Of a stretch of 64,000 nt of DNA, positions 27,590-61,825 are shown piece by piece. The position numbers and the translations under genes are program-made. The notes under the pieces were generated by a model. The model made no database searches. It was not told where the DNA came from and saw only the letters and a list, made by a program, of their open reading frames with translations. The first letter of the stretch is position 1. Each line of letters starts with the position of its first letter. Source of the stretch: Eriocheir sinensis (lineage: Eukaryota > Arthropoda > Malacostraca > Decapoda > Varunidae); NCBI RefSeq assembly GCF_024679095.1, contig NC_066563.1:2826428-2890427 (forward strand), given 5' to 3'.

Positions 27590-28379
27590 TCTATCACAAA
27601 TTAGGTTCTCAATCCTCAGTTTATCATTTTTCTTCTGTCTTTGTTGGCTATCTTTTTCCTCCTCTCACCGGAGTGTTTGTTTTTCACTTCAGTCTATCTT
27701 ACATTATCTCTCTCCTTTATCTCCCCTTTCATATCTGTGTCACCCTAAATTTTGTACCCCTTCCAATGGCCTCTTCCAACCTTAAATAATAAAACTCTTC
27801 CATTTGTTTTTCTTCTACTTTATCATTTTACTTCTCCCTCCATTTTTTTTTCATGCATCCACTAAGTACCACATTTCCTCCATTCCGACATGTATCGTTC
27901 ACTCCATTTCCATTTCCCTTTACTTCTCTCCCTCTCCGATTTGCTTCGTTTCCTTCCTTCCGACATTTATCCTTCATTCCCTTTCCATTTACCTTTATTT
28001 CTCCCTCCGTTTCTTCATTTCCTCCCATCTGATAATATTTTCTTTATTCCCTCTCCCTTTCCATTCTTTCTCCCATCGTCTCCCTCCATTCCTCCCCGCG
28101 GTGCTTGCCTTTTCACCGCCTTTTCACTTGCCGTACCTGGGCTTCGCTTCGCCGCCTCGCCCTCGCCCTCGTGCCCTCTCGCCTCACGCCTTGTTAGCGC
28201 CGTTAATGCAAGAAATTCGCAGTGCAAACGAAAGGATTCATAAATTGGCGCGGAGGCGGGCCGGCGTGCGGGGCGGAGAGTTTATGGCGCTGAGCTGAGT
28301 TCCAGGAGCCGCTGCTGATGGTTGTATCGCCTCGCCACCTGTTCGATACCCCCCCACCACACACTCCTCCCCTGCCCAC

Positions 28380-28779
28380 TCTTCCTTAACCTTTACTCCT
28401 CCTCCTCCTCTTTTTTCTCTCTTCATCTTCTCCCTTCTTTTCTTTCACCCTTTCTTCTATTTATCTCTTCATTTTCTCCCTCCTCCGTTGCGCCTCTTCC
28501 TCCTCCTCCTCCTCCTCCTCCTCCTCTTTTTTTCCTCTTCATATACTCCTTCTTCTGTCCTCCCTTTCTATTCATCCTTTTCCTCATCATCTTTTTTATC
28601 TTATTTTCTTTTCCTTTCTCCTCCTCCTCCTCCTCCTCCTCCTCTTCTTCCTCCTCCTCTTCTTCCTCCTCCTCCTCCTACTACTACTACCCCTCCTCCT
28701 CTTTCTCCTCCTACTCCTGTTCCTATTACTCCTGTTCCTCCTACTCCTATTTCCCTTACTATTACTCCTCCTCCTCCTC

Positions 28780-28821
<42 letters not shown>

Positions 28822-28860
28822 TTCCTTCCTCCTCCTCCTCCTCTTCTTCCCCCCTCGCTT
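28380..28860. repeat. pyrimidine tract with (CCT)n and (CTA)n
   Basis: CCT/CTC repeats at about 28498-28530 and 28618-28680, then CTA repeats at about 28677-28690 and 28780-28820. Open frames reading poly-Ser, poly-Tyr or poly-Pro here are artefacts. Confidence 0.9.
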
Positions 28861-29044
28861 CTACTGATTGCTTTTCCTGTCTTTCCTTCTCCCCAACCTT
28901 AATATTTTTTCCACTCTTTTTTTCATTTGGTTTTCTTTCTTTCTTTTTTTTGGTTAATTTTCTTTGTTCTTTTACAATCTCTCCCTTCCTGTCTACGCGT
29001 ACAATACATTTCTTTTATGTTGCTATGCTTTAAACTTTGATATT

Positions 29045-29045
<1 letters not shown>

Positions 29046-29132
<87 letters not shown>
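29046..29132. repeat. (CT)n microsatellite, 87 bp
   Basis: Perfect CT repeat. Confidence 0.97.
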
Positions 29133-29135
<3 letters not shown>

Positions 29136-30896
29136 TACCATAACGTCTCATGAATGTGCTTGCATCTGATTTTTCTCTTTTGTCTTCATCATCAAGCCCT
29201 TTAATTTTCTTTCATTTTTTTCCCTCTTAAATATCTTCATCCCTTTAAACTCTTGAGCGTCCTACGTACATTTCGCGGTTACTTTTCCGGGTCTTTTTAG
29301 CCTGTAATTTTTCTTCCTCTTCATCTTTCCGCGTATCTTCATTAATCATTTTCGTATATTTATCCCGACTCACCCGCCCACACCCGCCGCCCCATCACAG
29401 GCCGTCCGCCCCACCCAATCCGTCCTGTCTGACCCTCCCTCCCCCTTCCGTTCATTTGGCTATCACCTTCTCGTATCACATGAAAGATAGTCAACGATCC
29501 GTCACCCGCAGACAGACTATTTCCATGATAAATATCCCTTATCACCCCTCACCTCCTCTTACTGTGCCTCCTTCCTCCTCCTCCTCCTCCTACTCCTACT
29601 CCTCCTTCGTCCAACAAGAGAAGAGTACTTTCCCGGTCTTTCATCCTCCTCCTTAGTCTGAGACGTTATATCCTTCTGTCTTGGAACGTGATAGACGGAA
29701 AGGTGTCAGCTCACGCCTCGCCGCTATCAATTCTCTCACTTCCCGCTCGTCCTTCAAGCATCAACACCCCCATATACGCCTCCCTAACACCCCCAAGGCT
29801 TAGGAACAAAGGAGGGGCAGCGTCCGTATCCCTCCAAGTGGGGTTGGGAGCTGAAGCTAGGGAGAGATTTGTCACTGAATTCTTATTTGTCACACACGTT
29901 AAGGCGCAGCTCCCGGGGTCGGCCATTTGTTCCGCCACGTTGATGCGAAAGATGCCGTCCAGTTAGCCGGCGCGACCACCGCTGCGGATCACCCTCGACC
30001 GTCACATAAGTCACAGCCTTGCCGCTGCCAATCACACGCTACACCACACACAGACGCCGATTTCTATTACCACTTTCAGAAGAGACGGACAAAGATGAAA
30101 GGCTCTTCACCGTTCATACTTCCAGTAATATCGTATAATGAGAACTGTGATTCGTGGTGTAGAAAACGAAACTCCCTTTTCTATTCGCCCCATAGATTAA
30201 AACAGACAAAAAGAAAATCAGTTTCCATCCGTAACTCTGTAATGTGAAAAAATATGTTCCGTGTTTTGGATAACTTTACCAATGAGATTTGAGGCGTCAA
30301 AAATAGTTCGGCTGGGAGCGTTCTGAACATTTTTCAAGAACTGAAATGTCTCCTTACACCATAGATATTGAAACGACTACCAAGGTTGAAAAAAATATAC
30401 CTATTAAAATAATTTTTATGATGTAACATTCAAGGCAAATTGGATTACCTCAGTGAACCTGTATTTATTGATCTAATGGTCACAGCGTAACCATGAATGT
30501 TGAAATAAGAGGGTTACCCTTTGACGAGCCCAAGCCAGCACGGAGCCATACAAGGATCTTCAAGTCGGCCGCCAACCTGCTCTCCCACCCACGGCAGCCC
30601 AGGTGTTAATTGGCATTCTCAGGTGTGGCTGGACACTTATTTGAGTTACACTCCAAACCCTGTGGCCACCGCGAGGAATATCAATGAATTTATGGAGCAT
30701 AGTATATCGAGCGTCGTTACAAACGAGTACGACACAATATTAACATCGGCGACACAAAACAAGGGATATTTTATAGGGCAAGTGGGGAAGGCGTGTTCTC
30801 GTCACCCTCCAAAAATTAAGGCGACCAAGATTACTGGAAGTGTGAAATATCACGAGGATTGCTGGTGTGACAGTGTGTGCCAGGATATCCGGGTCC

Positions 30897-30898
<2 letters not shown>
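29133..30898. other. no supported gene
   Basis: Unique-looking. An open frame that runs into the following (GT)n has no recognisable domain. Confidence 0.6.

Positions 30899-30951
<53 letters not shown>
30899..30951. repeat. (GT)n microsatellite
   Basis: Perfect GT repeat of 53 bp. Confidence 0.97.
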
Positions 30952-30954
<3 letters not shown>

Positions 30955-31220
30955 TTCAATCTAACACGACTTCATCACGTGATGGATTCATGATCGCCAG
31001 TAAGCAGGCCTACCCTTCCGGCGAGAGCATTCGGAGCTCATTTGCCGATATGTGTGTGCCTTCACACACCACCCACACACATTCCTTGCTCGAGGAAGGA
31101 CAGTAATAACTCTCCGTCAGCGGAAAAATCTTTCTCCCAAAACGTAGCTCTAACCTCAGCCTACCAGGCTGGAACCTGACAAGGCATGGCAGTGTGCGTA
31201 TATGTGTGAACGTGCTTGTT

Positions 31221-31221
<1 letters not shown>

Positions 31222-31279
<58 letters not shown>
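31222..31279. repeat. compound (GT)n(GA)n microsatellite
   Basis: GT to 31243, then GA to 31279. Confidence 0.97.
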
Positions 31280-31284
<5 letters not shown>

Positions 31285-32002
31285 TTAAATAAGACTTTAC
31301 TGCATATTTCTCGCAATTTGAAGGCATTATTAACAGAATAAATAGCATCGAAACTCCAATCTCGTTCAGTTTACGAAACAAAAAATGATCAGGATGTCCT
31401 CTGGTAAGTGTCTCAGTCACTCTTCTGTCGCTGGAGCGTCGCGCCGCGTTCATCACCGTAAACTAAACTTGTAATCAACAAAATGTTGATAAAGTAGGAC
31501 AAATCATTCATTTCCGATCACGTTATCAGTTTCTTACTAATTCTGTTGACTATACAGAAGTATTTCATGGCGGGTTTTTTTTTTCAAATGACAATGAAAG
31601 AATAAAAAATGAAACAATAGAAAGCCCGGAGTGAGAGCGTGACCTTCCTGCCCTGGTGTCACGAGGAGGCGCGGGAGGTGGCGATGACACAGCCACTTGG
31701 CGGGGCACTGCGCCTCGCCAATATATCACTGCTGACGGCACATAACTCCTGGCGGTTCGGGATCCAGGATTTTCTCTCTCAAATCACTGACTCACGGGCA
31801 ATTTCGTCGAGAATTACGTCGCCACGGCTGGAGTGTCGAGGAAGCCCTAGTTCAGGAGGGTTCCAAGTGCTGCTTCCTCCCGCCTCAGCCTCGTAGGAAT
31901 GCACGGCGGCGCACCGCAGCCTTCAGTCTTCATGAGTTACTTTATAGGTTAACGCGGCGTAATTGGGGGAAGATCATCACGTTAACCTTTGACTGTACGC
32001 TC

Positions 32003-32003
<1 letters not shown>

Positions 32004-32034
<31 letters not shown>
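32004..32034. repeat. (TG)n microsatellite
   Basis: Perfect TG repeat; a (CA)n of 33 bp follows at 32420-32452. Confidence 0.96.
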
Positions 32035-32036
<2 letters not shown>

Positions 32037-32417
32037 AAAACTGCATCATAGTTTCACACACACTAATTAGGTAAGTGCGGATGTGGAAAACTATCAAATG
32101 AGCCCATGAAATGAAATAGGTCAAAGTGCATAACTGGTTCTAGCGGGCGAATTCTTTGTCTTGGGCAGCTAAGGGTTAACAAGAACTCTTAGGCCTCCCC
32201 TTCCTTCCGCTTCCTACCCTAACTCTTCCCCCTGCTACTTTCTTCGTGATTTTTTTTACTAGCCACAAACTGGTGTCAAGGCAGCTATCTGACAACCTGC
32301 CCACAGGCGACAGATTAACCCTCCGTCAGACTCACCCCGTTACCACCACTCCTCACCTGCCCCGCGCGTTCCCCCACGTTTATCTTCCCTCTCCGCGTCG
32401 CCCTTGTGGGAATGGCG

Positions 32418-32419
<2 letters not shown>

Positions 32420-32452
<33 letters not shown>
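32420..32452. repeat. (CA)n microsatellite
   Basis: Perfect CA repeat. Confidence 0.96.
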
Positions 32453-32455
<3 letters not shown>

Positions 32456-32735
32456 CGTCTATTTTTCTCCTTACATCATTGTGGATCTAAAAAGGGCTGT
32501 GTGGCATTTAAGTGTCGGAAAGCTATAATTTGAGTAATCCTATTTCTTTATGCATTAGATCTAGTCATGCATGTATGTTATTCGCAAATAAATGAACAAT
32601 TACAACGACCATTATCATATTCATTATGGGTGTAGTGACAAATGTTAGGTACCGGTGAGGGGCGTGGTTTCTTAATTTCTGCTCAGTGCTTTGAAAACAT
32701 GAGCTTAATGCTTCGAAAATACGAAAATTATATGA

Positions 32736-32843
<108 letters not shown>

Positions 32844-33219
32844 CGTCAATAAACCTGTATTCTAACACATTACGTTGTAGTGAAGATGGGGAGGCTCCTC
32901 GTCGCTAAACTGCCCGATGTTAGTCCACTAAACGATCATCTAAACTAACATCCTGATCCTTATATAGTGGCATGATGATGGCAACACTTTCTTTCCCTCC
33001 CTAAACTGCCCAAGAGTTACTGTAGGGTAGTCAGCGAAAGGAACAAACAATCCAAGTTACAAATCATGTCCAGATAATCAATTCTCTAAAGGAGATAGCA
33101 TGCGGCCCAGGTAATTTACACGTTAACGACCCTGCTATAGGTGGGCCGACAAGTGTCTATTGAAAGCACCGCCTCGCATACCAAGGAGCCATACCGTCTC
33201 GATAGGCGACGGCTTCATC

Positions 33220-33720
33220 TGTAGCGAGGTGGTGGTGGTGGTGGTGATGGTGGCGCTGTGGATGAGCTGATGAGATAATGAAGAAATAGAAGCGAGAGGT
33301 GTAATAGCTGGCTGGATGGTGGCAGTAGGGACCGGAAAAAAGGTGGAAGTGGTGGAAATGCAACTAGTGGACAATTGTTTCCGATGTTGATGCAGTGGAA
33401 GGTTTTGAAGTGGAGGAAACTAAGATCAAAGTACGTAATGGTGGAGGTGGAAGGGCGACATTTGTGGTGGTGGCAGCGTAGCAGGGATGGGAACGTGAAG
33501 TAGAAATGACGAGTTAGGTGAGGAGAGTGGTGGTGATTGGGAGGTGGTGGAAGAGGTGATGACAGTTTAGATAATGGTGCAAGGAAGGGATGGGTGGTTT
33601 GTTATTCTAGGCGGATAGGGGAAGCGGGAGGTGACGTGAAGGTGATGTTTAGTGGTGGTGTTGTGTTGTGGTGTGGTGATTAAAGGGGGTTTGTTAGAGG
33701 GAGGGGGGATTGAGTAAACC
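33220..33720. repeat. GGT/GTG-rich low-complexity stretch
   Basis: GGT runs (33229-33255) and repeated GGTGG/GGTGATGG words, giving a strong G/T strand bias over 500 bp. It is not a clean tandem array. Confidence 0.6.
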
Positions 33721-34527
33721 GGTATAACCGTGTATATGTATGGAAAAAAATATATGACGTTAGCTCCTTCCTGTACAATGTTCATTAAATGTTAGGAATT
33801 TATACAGAATGACGTGAAGTGGTTTCTCCAGCAAAGTTCTCGACGACAGTTTCTTTATGCATGTGAAGAAGAAAAAACTGCTGACGCTCACTCTCATTTC
33901 AGATAATAGTGATTGATCTATGTTTTAATATGCTTACGGGAAGTGATTCATCCGGAATGACCATATGGAAAGTTTCACTCGCAATACGGTAAAGTTTTTC
34001 TTTCCATTCTTTTAACAAATACTAACTGAAATGTTATGGAAGTCGATAATACTAATCGCTTATGATTTTGAGGCGAGGTGAACTTAATGAGGACATTCAA
34101 ACTGTCCATGATAGGATGAACGTCTCGAAACAGGGTTCAAGAAGTGATGATCAACACGTACGAGAAGGGAACATCAGCAATCAGTTGTGCCCATTATTTA
34201 TACGTAATAGATCAAATAATATCCTTATGCACATCAAGATACAAAGTAATAACTCGTTTCTCGGGTAATGATTTCATCAGTAACACATGGTTCAGAACCA
34301 ATGAGTCAAGGACGCTCCCGACGAAACGAAACGTGATCGAGACCGAGTGAGCGGTGAACAGGAGTATCGGCACAATGACGTAGGAGGATCGAAGCGGCAA
34401 CTGGCAAGGTGACATTGCTAACTCGTTTTAAGGCACTAAAATAGCCAAGCAATAGCGTGGGTATAATAAACTACGTGAATGCATCTACTTTTAAGAGATA
34501 AAAATTAAGCTGTATACGAGAACTTAC

Positions 34528-34952
34528 TCGCCAGCCGCTTCCCACCCCGCTGCCAGCTGTAAGACTTGCAAACCGACAAATACTTTAAAGAATTCCTGCC
34601 AACCACAATTATCTTGGCTTCACTGCTACGAGTATTCACTGCCCCGCCTCGCATACTGTAACTGCACACCAGCAGGGAGCGTTTATGAGCTCTGGGGTTT
34701 GATTGATTATAGAAAACAAAAATTGTGGTTAGGCCACATAGCAATTATCCAACCTTCAGAAACTCTGTAGCGCTCAATACCAAGAAACACGAAATAGAAG
34801 GAGTAGAGGGAAACTTACCGAGAAGCCCAGCTCGTCGTGTCACTCCAAGGCGCCGTCTTGGTCAAATGATGGCAGACCGGTGCGCACCGATCCTGGGAGT
34901 CAGCTTTTTCACCCGGGGAATCGTTACTTGCTCGAACCGTTTGTTTATAAAT
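34528..34952 (-). promoter_or_regulatory. candidate TATA promoter with two short 5' exons (hypothesis)
   Basis: On the minus strand TATTTATAAAC (34952-34942) is a good TATA box. About 100 bp below the expected start a donor TCG|GTAAGT sits at 34819/34818. After 127 bp an acceptor ACCCCAG|AG begins 34691, and that stretch ends at a second donor GCGA|GTAAGTT (34528/34527). An ATG at 34654 opens 42 codons (MRGGAVNTRSSEAKIIVVGR, then NSLKYLSVCKSYSWQRGGKR) with no known domain. No later exon was found. Confidence 0.25.
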
Positions 34953-35593
34953 ACCAGCTCCTGCATCAGTTATGACCCTCCCCTATTTGGCTAAGGCCTA
35001 CTTTAGAAACAATTTTGAATGCCAAGAGGTATAAACATTTTCATACCATAGTTCTAGAAGGCAGGGATGCGTGCCACTGTAAATCAGTGAGGCAATCGCG
35101 CCAAGTGCAATGCTTCAAAGCCTTTCTACATGACTCATAACAGTAAAATGTAGTGTTCCAACCCTGTTTCATATGTAGAACTTTAAATAAATATATAAAC
35201 GTGGCGTTCCGTTGGTTTTGCTTTATATAATCTATTATACATGCTTGAGTCCTGATCCACCTTCTGGAACAGGATATTTGATATTGGTGAGTAATCAATA
35301 AGCATTTTTTCTACAACTATTCGGGTGCTAGTGTTTCTTACCCGTTGTATATACTGCAGACATTTTTTAAATGTGTTATCAAAGCGAATAGGTAAAATAA
35401 TAAACATGTATTGCTCTTCTGCAATTTATTGGTTTATATATGGGAGAAAGAACCTGGTGTTAAGTGTTGGAAAATATTCATAGAAGACAAATAAATACAC
35501 AAACATATTATTTAGCCTGGATGACACACTCAAATAAATCTAAGCTAGTAAGCCTTATGGGAGCAGCGCTGACCCAAGCTTGTATTTGTTATT

Positions 35594-35730
35594 GTGGCCG
35601 GCAAGGAGCACCGGCCCCGGCGCGGCCCCGCGGCCCGAGCTGATGGGCGACGCCGCGGCCGGCAGCACCCAGACGGAGATTATTGTCGCCAGGTGTTTGG
35701 CGGGGGCACACACCTGTCGTTACTACACAC
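35594..35730. other. short GC island
   Basis: About 135 bp of very GC-rich, CpG-rich DNA in an AT-rich neighbourhood. It ends with CAGGTGT ... ACACCTG in inverted orientation (E-box-like sites 13 bp apart). It could be regulatory or an unrecognised exon; nothing decides between these. Confidence 0.35.
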
Positions 35731-38700
35731 CTACGAGACAGCGACACTAAGGCACTTATAAAAGAACATATTGTGGCTTTTTTGTACTGTAAACCGTAGA
35801 GGGGATTTCATGGGTCACCTGGGTCATTTCCGGCTTGGTCGGGAGGAGATAAGCATTACTGTGGGGGCTAAGCTGTGGCTGATCTGAGAGACAAGTGACA
35901 AGTGGTACATTTTACTGTATGAGAGGGAATTGTTTGAAGCTACTTGACGGTCCCCTCCTGGGGCCGACACCAGCGGCACAGGAACCGCTGCTGCCGGTCT
36001 GGAATATTGAGAATTTGGGTGCCGACGAGACTGACGGCAAGTTTTGAAAGACAAGGGGAAGGAGACCGTCTGCAGCTGTTTAGGGGAGACGAGACAACCG
36101 GATAATGGGTCCGAGGTTCCCCAGAACATCCCCCCCTGGCTAATATTACAACCGTGACGACAGATCGGCCCGTCACGCCCTCGCGGGGCGACACAAGCCT
36201 GCAGCAGTGGTAGCAGCGACAGTAGCTGGGAGAGGGAGTCGCCTGGCCCAAATCTATCACCAAGGCGAGAGTTGCCAGTGTGGACTTAGCTTTAGCTGAA
36301 AACGGCGCTTGAAAATTTGTGGTGCCGAAAAAAAAATACACACGCTCAGAATAATAAGACGAAACTATAACTAAAGCAACACTGGTGACGACAAAATGCA
36401 TAGACTGACAAACTCCAGCTACACACGGTGACCAAGGCCCCGGACCAGAGGGGCCGCGAGGCGCTACACTCCTACAAGGCGAAGTACCCAGCATAAAGCT
36501 TCTGAACGCTCCGCCTTGCATGGTGTTGTCCGTCACTCAGTCCTGCCGCGCCGAGGCAAACTCCCGAGCTCCCGAGGCGTATAAATGAGCACATTCTACG
36601 TTTAGGAACAATGACTGTGGCATTAAATTTGTTGATAACGTTGGCAACAGTTTCTTTCTCCGGTGTCTTAATAGCTACGAAGGTACAACCCACCCCGGCG
36701 TCCGACCTTCACTGAACTAAGAACAATCGCCCAGCAGTTATTCCCCCGAGTAACCCTTACAAAGTTTCATATAAAATAAATTATAAATTCTGATTTTGCA
36801 CATAAAAATCACAATACCCTACAACATAATAATTCACTTCGACTACTTGAAAAGCCTTTGGCATGCTCGCTACGTACTAATCTGTTAATCAAATAGAACA
36901 AAATTCATCTTCATTAGCACCATAAGAAAATAAAACAATCACCCATTCTGATCAAATAAGGATATGTTTGAATAGATTAAAATGCAGTGTGAATAGGTAA
37001 GTTCTTTTGAATACCCTCTGCGCGCACACCCGCGGCGGCCGTGTTGGGCGTCCCGTCCCTCACCTTTTAACCTAAGAGGATCCGACAGCCGCCCGACACG
37101 TCGCCTGTTAAACTACTTTCTGGCCGAGTAACAGGAATAATGGCAAGCGCTCTTTTCAGGGAGACATTTTCTACTTTTGGGGCTTGAAAGTGCAACTGAC
37201 GCATCTTATGGATCTTGCAAATGGTGGATGATCGGTGATCCTGCCTTTTTCCTGCTGCTCTGGCTAGGCAGTGACCTTAAGGCTACGAAGTACTGCAGCG
37301 AGGCAAGATTCCTTAATGTCGGCCTCCGGCGTGACTTATTGCTTGTTGGTCTTACTCGCTCGAGCACACGCCGCCTTCCTGACAACAAGGAATCCCACCT
37401 CGCCCTTGTTACCAGAGCCGGAGCCGATAGTCGAGCTACTCTAGGGTGTTACATGCCTTACATTAGCTGGTACAGTAGCCGTGAGGCACACCAGCGGCCG
37501 TGCCAACACTAAGTCTCACGTGCAGTGTCAGGGGCGCTGCAAAAGGCCGCCTTCACGCTCAGTGTCCTGCTGTCAGTCGCCGAGTTCTCTGCGTCCCGGC
37601 AGCGCCTTTTCATTGAATGGATCCTCCGGGAGGAGGGCCAAGACACTAACAGTGGCGGGGACGGCAGCGAGGCTCGGGGGCACGGCCGATGTCACTGGGA
37701 TCGTCAAATGACGTTGCCCAGGCATAGGGGGAAAAAAAAAAAGGTTGGCGCAGTTTGCCAGAGTTAACTTTGCTGTGGCTGTGGTGTGGTCGATGTGATC
37801 TGCGGTGCAACTTTGCAACCCAAAGGTTAGATTCGCTCACCACCACATGCCTTAACCGAATGCTCATAAGCCCAGGTAAGGAAAGCTTTTGTGGCAGCGT
37901 CACACATTTCGCGAATTGTGACGCAACGCCACTCAGATGCTTGATCCTAGGGTAAGCCTGCGGCGTCGTTAACTCTGCCGGTGAGTCTGCAGCCCGTGTG
38001 GCTGGTTCACAGGAAGCCAGCAGGCACAGCGAAAGCTCGCCGGAGCCAAAAAATTGTCAAATCAGTGTTTGGCAGTGCAAGTTCGCCAGCATTAACGCAG
38101 GGCACTTGGCGTGGCACTGTGCCGCTGTCCGCTTGGCGTCAGGATAAGGCACTGGACTCCTTATTGTTCTGCAGCTCTGCAGGTGCTGCAGACAGGCTAT
38201 CAAGCACTGCCAGGCTCGCCCAGGCTATTTGGAGCTACGTGGCCTCAAGGGCCGCGTCTCCAAGATAACCCGGGTTGCGTATTGTCAATATTTGTGGAAA
38301 AATTTACAAATTATGGACGTGACTCAAGCACAGGTCGCTGAGATGGCGGGCTATTTCACGGTTCGTTGAGAAACGCGACCGGCGACGGCCGATCTCTAAA
38401 CCTGTCTGGCCTTAGTCACGCCCTGAACTTGAAGAAGCGAAATCAAACATCTTCTGTAATTACACATTTACAGGGTATTATATAACATTTTTCACACTGC
38501 TTAAAACTATTTCTGCCCAAAAGTACGTGGCCACAGACATACCCAAACATAAACACGCTGACTAACACAAATTGTATATCAAACTCAACATACATCTCAT
38601 TCACGCGTTATTAGATCATAAAGTGATGGTATAAAAATATGAGACCTGACATGATGAGTGCGGGGGGGGCAAGCGGGACGCGCGGCCGCCCTTCGCGGTG

Positions 38701-39003
38701 CGCAGGGCGGCGCCTTGGCCGTGCCGAGGCCTTGGGCGGCTTTCCTTGGTATACCGCAATGCCCGCCCGGGCGACTCCACACAGCGCTTCGCCGCGCCCC
38801 TGGCCACACAGTGTACAGGGAGTCGCGTCTCGTCACGACTCCGGTTTGTCTGTACAGCTTTAGTGAACATCAGACCAGGGGACACGCAACTCGCCGTGCT
38901 GCCTAAAATGTACACCAGACCATGGTATGTACACTTGGCGGGGTATTTACACCTGGCACGAGGCTCAGGTACAAGGGCTGTGACGAGAGCACCGCCGCAG
39001 ACT
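35731..39003. other. no supported gene; includes the klar 3' UTR
   Basis: The klar 3' UTR begins at 39003 and runs leftward for an unknown length. I saw no AATAAA or ATTAAA on the minus strand between 37.0 and 39.0 kb. 37.48-38.30 kb is GC-richer, with open frames on both strands and no known product. Confidence 0.55.

Positions 39004-61825
<22,822 letters not shown>

Noticed and set aside
28322..29033. Two 181-codon frames rich in Ser, Pro and Tyr
   Set aside because: They are low-complexity translations of a pyrimidine-rich (CCT)n/(CTA)n tract.
35041..35407. Minus-strand frames of 74 and 85 codons with normal amino-acid composition
   Set aside because: They overlap each other in different frames in AT-rich DNA, and I recognise no family or proper splice boundaries.
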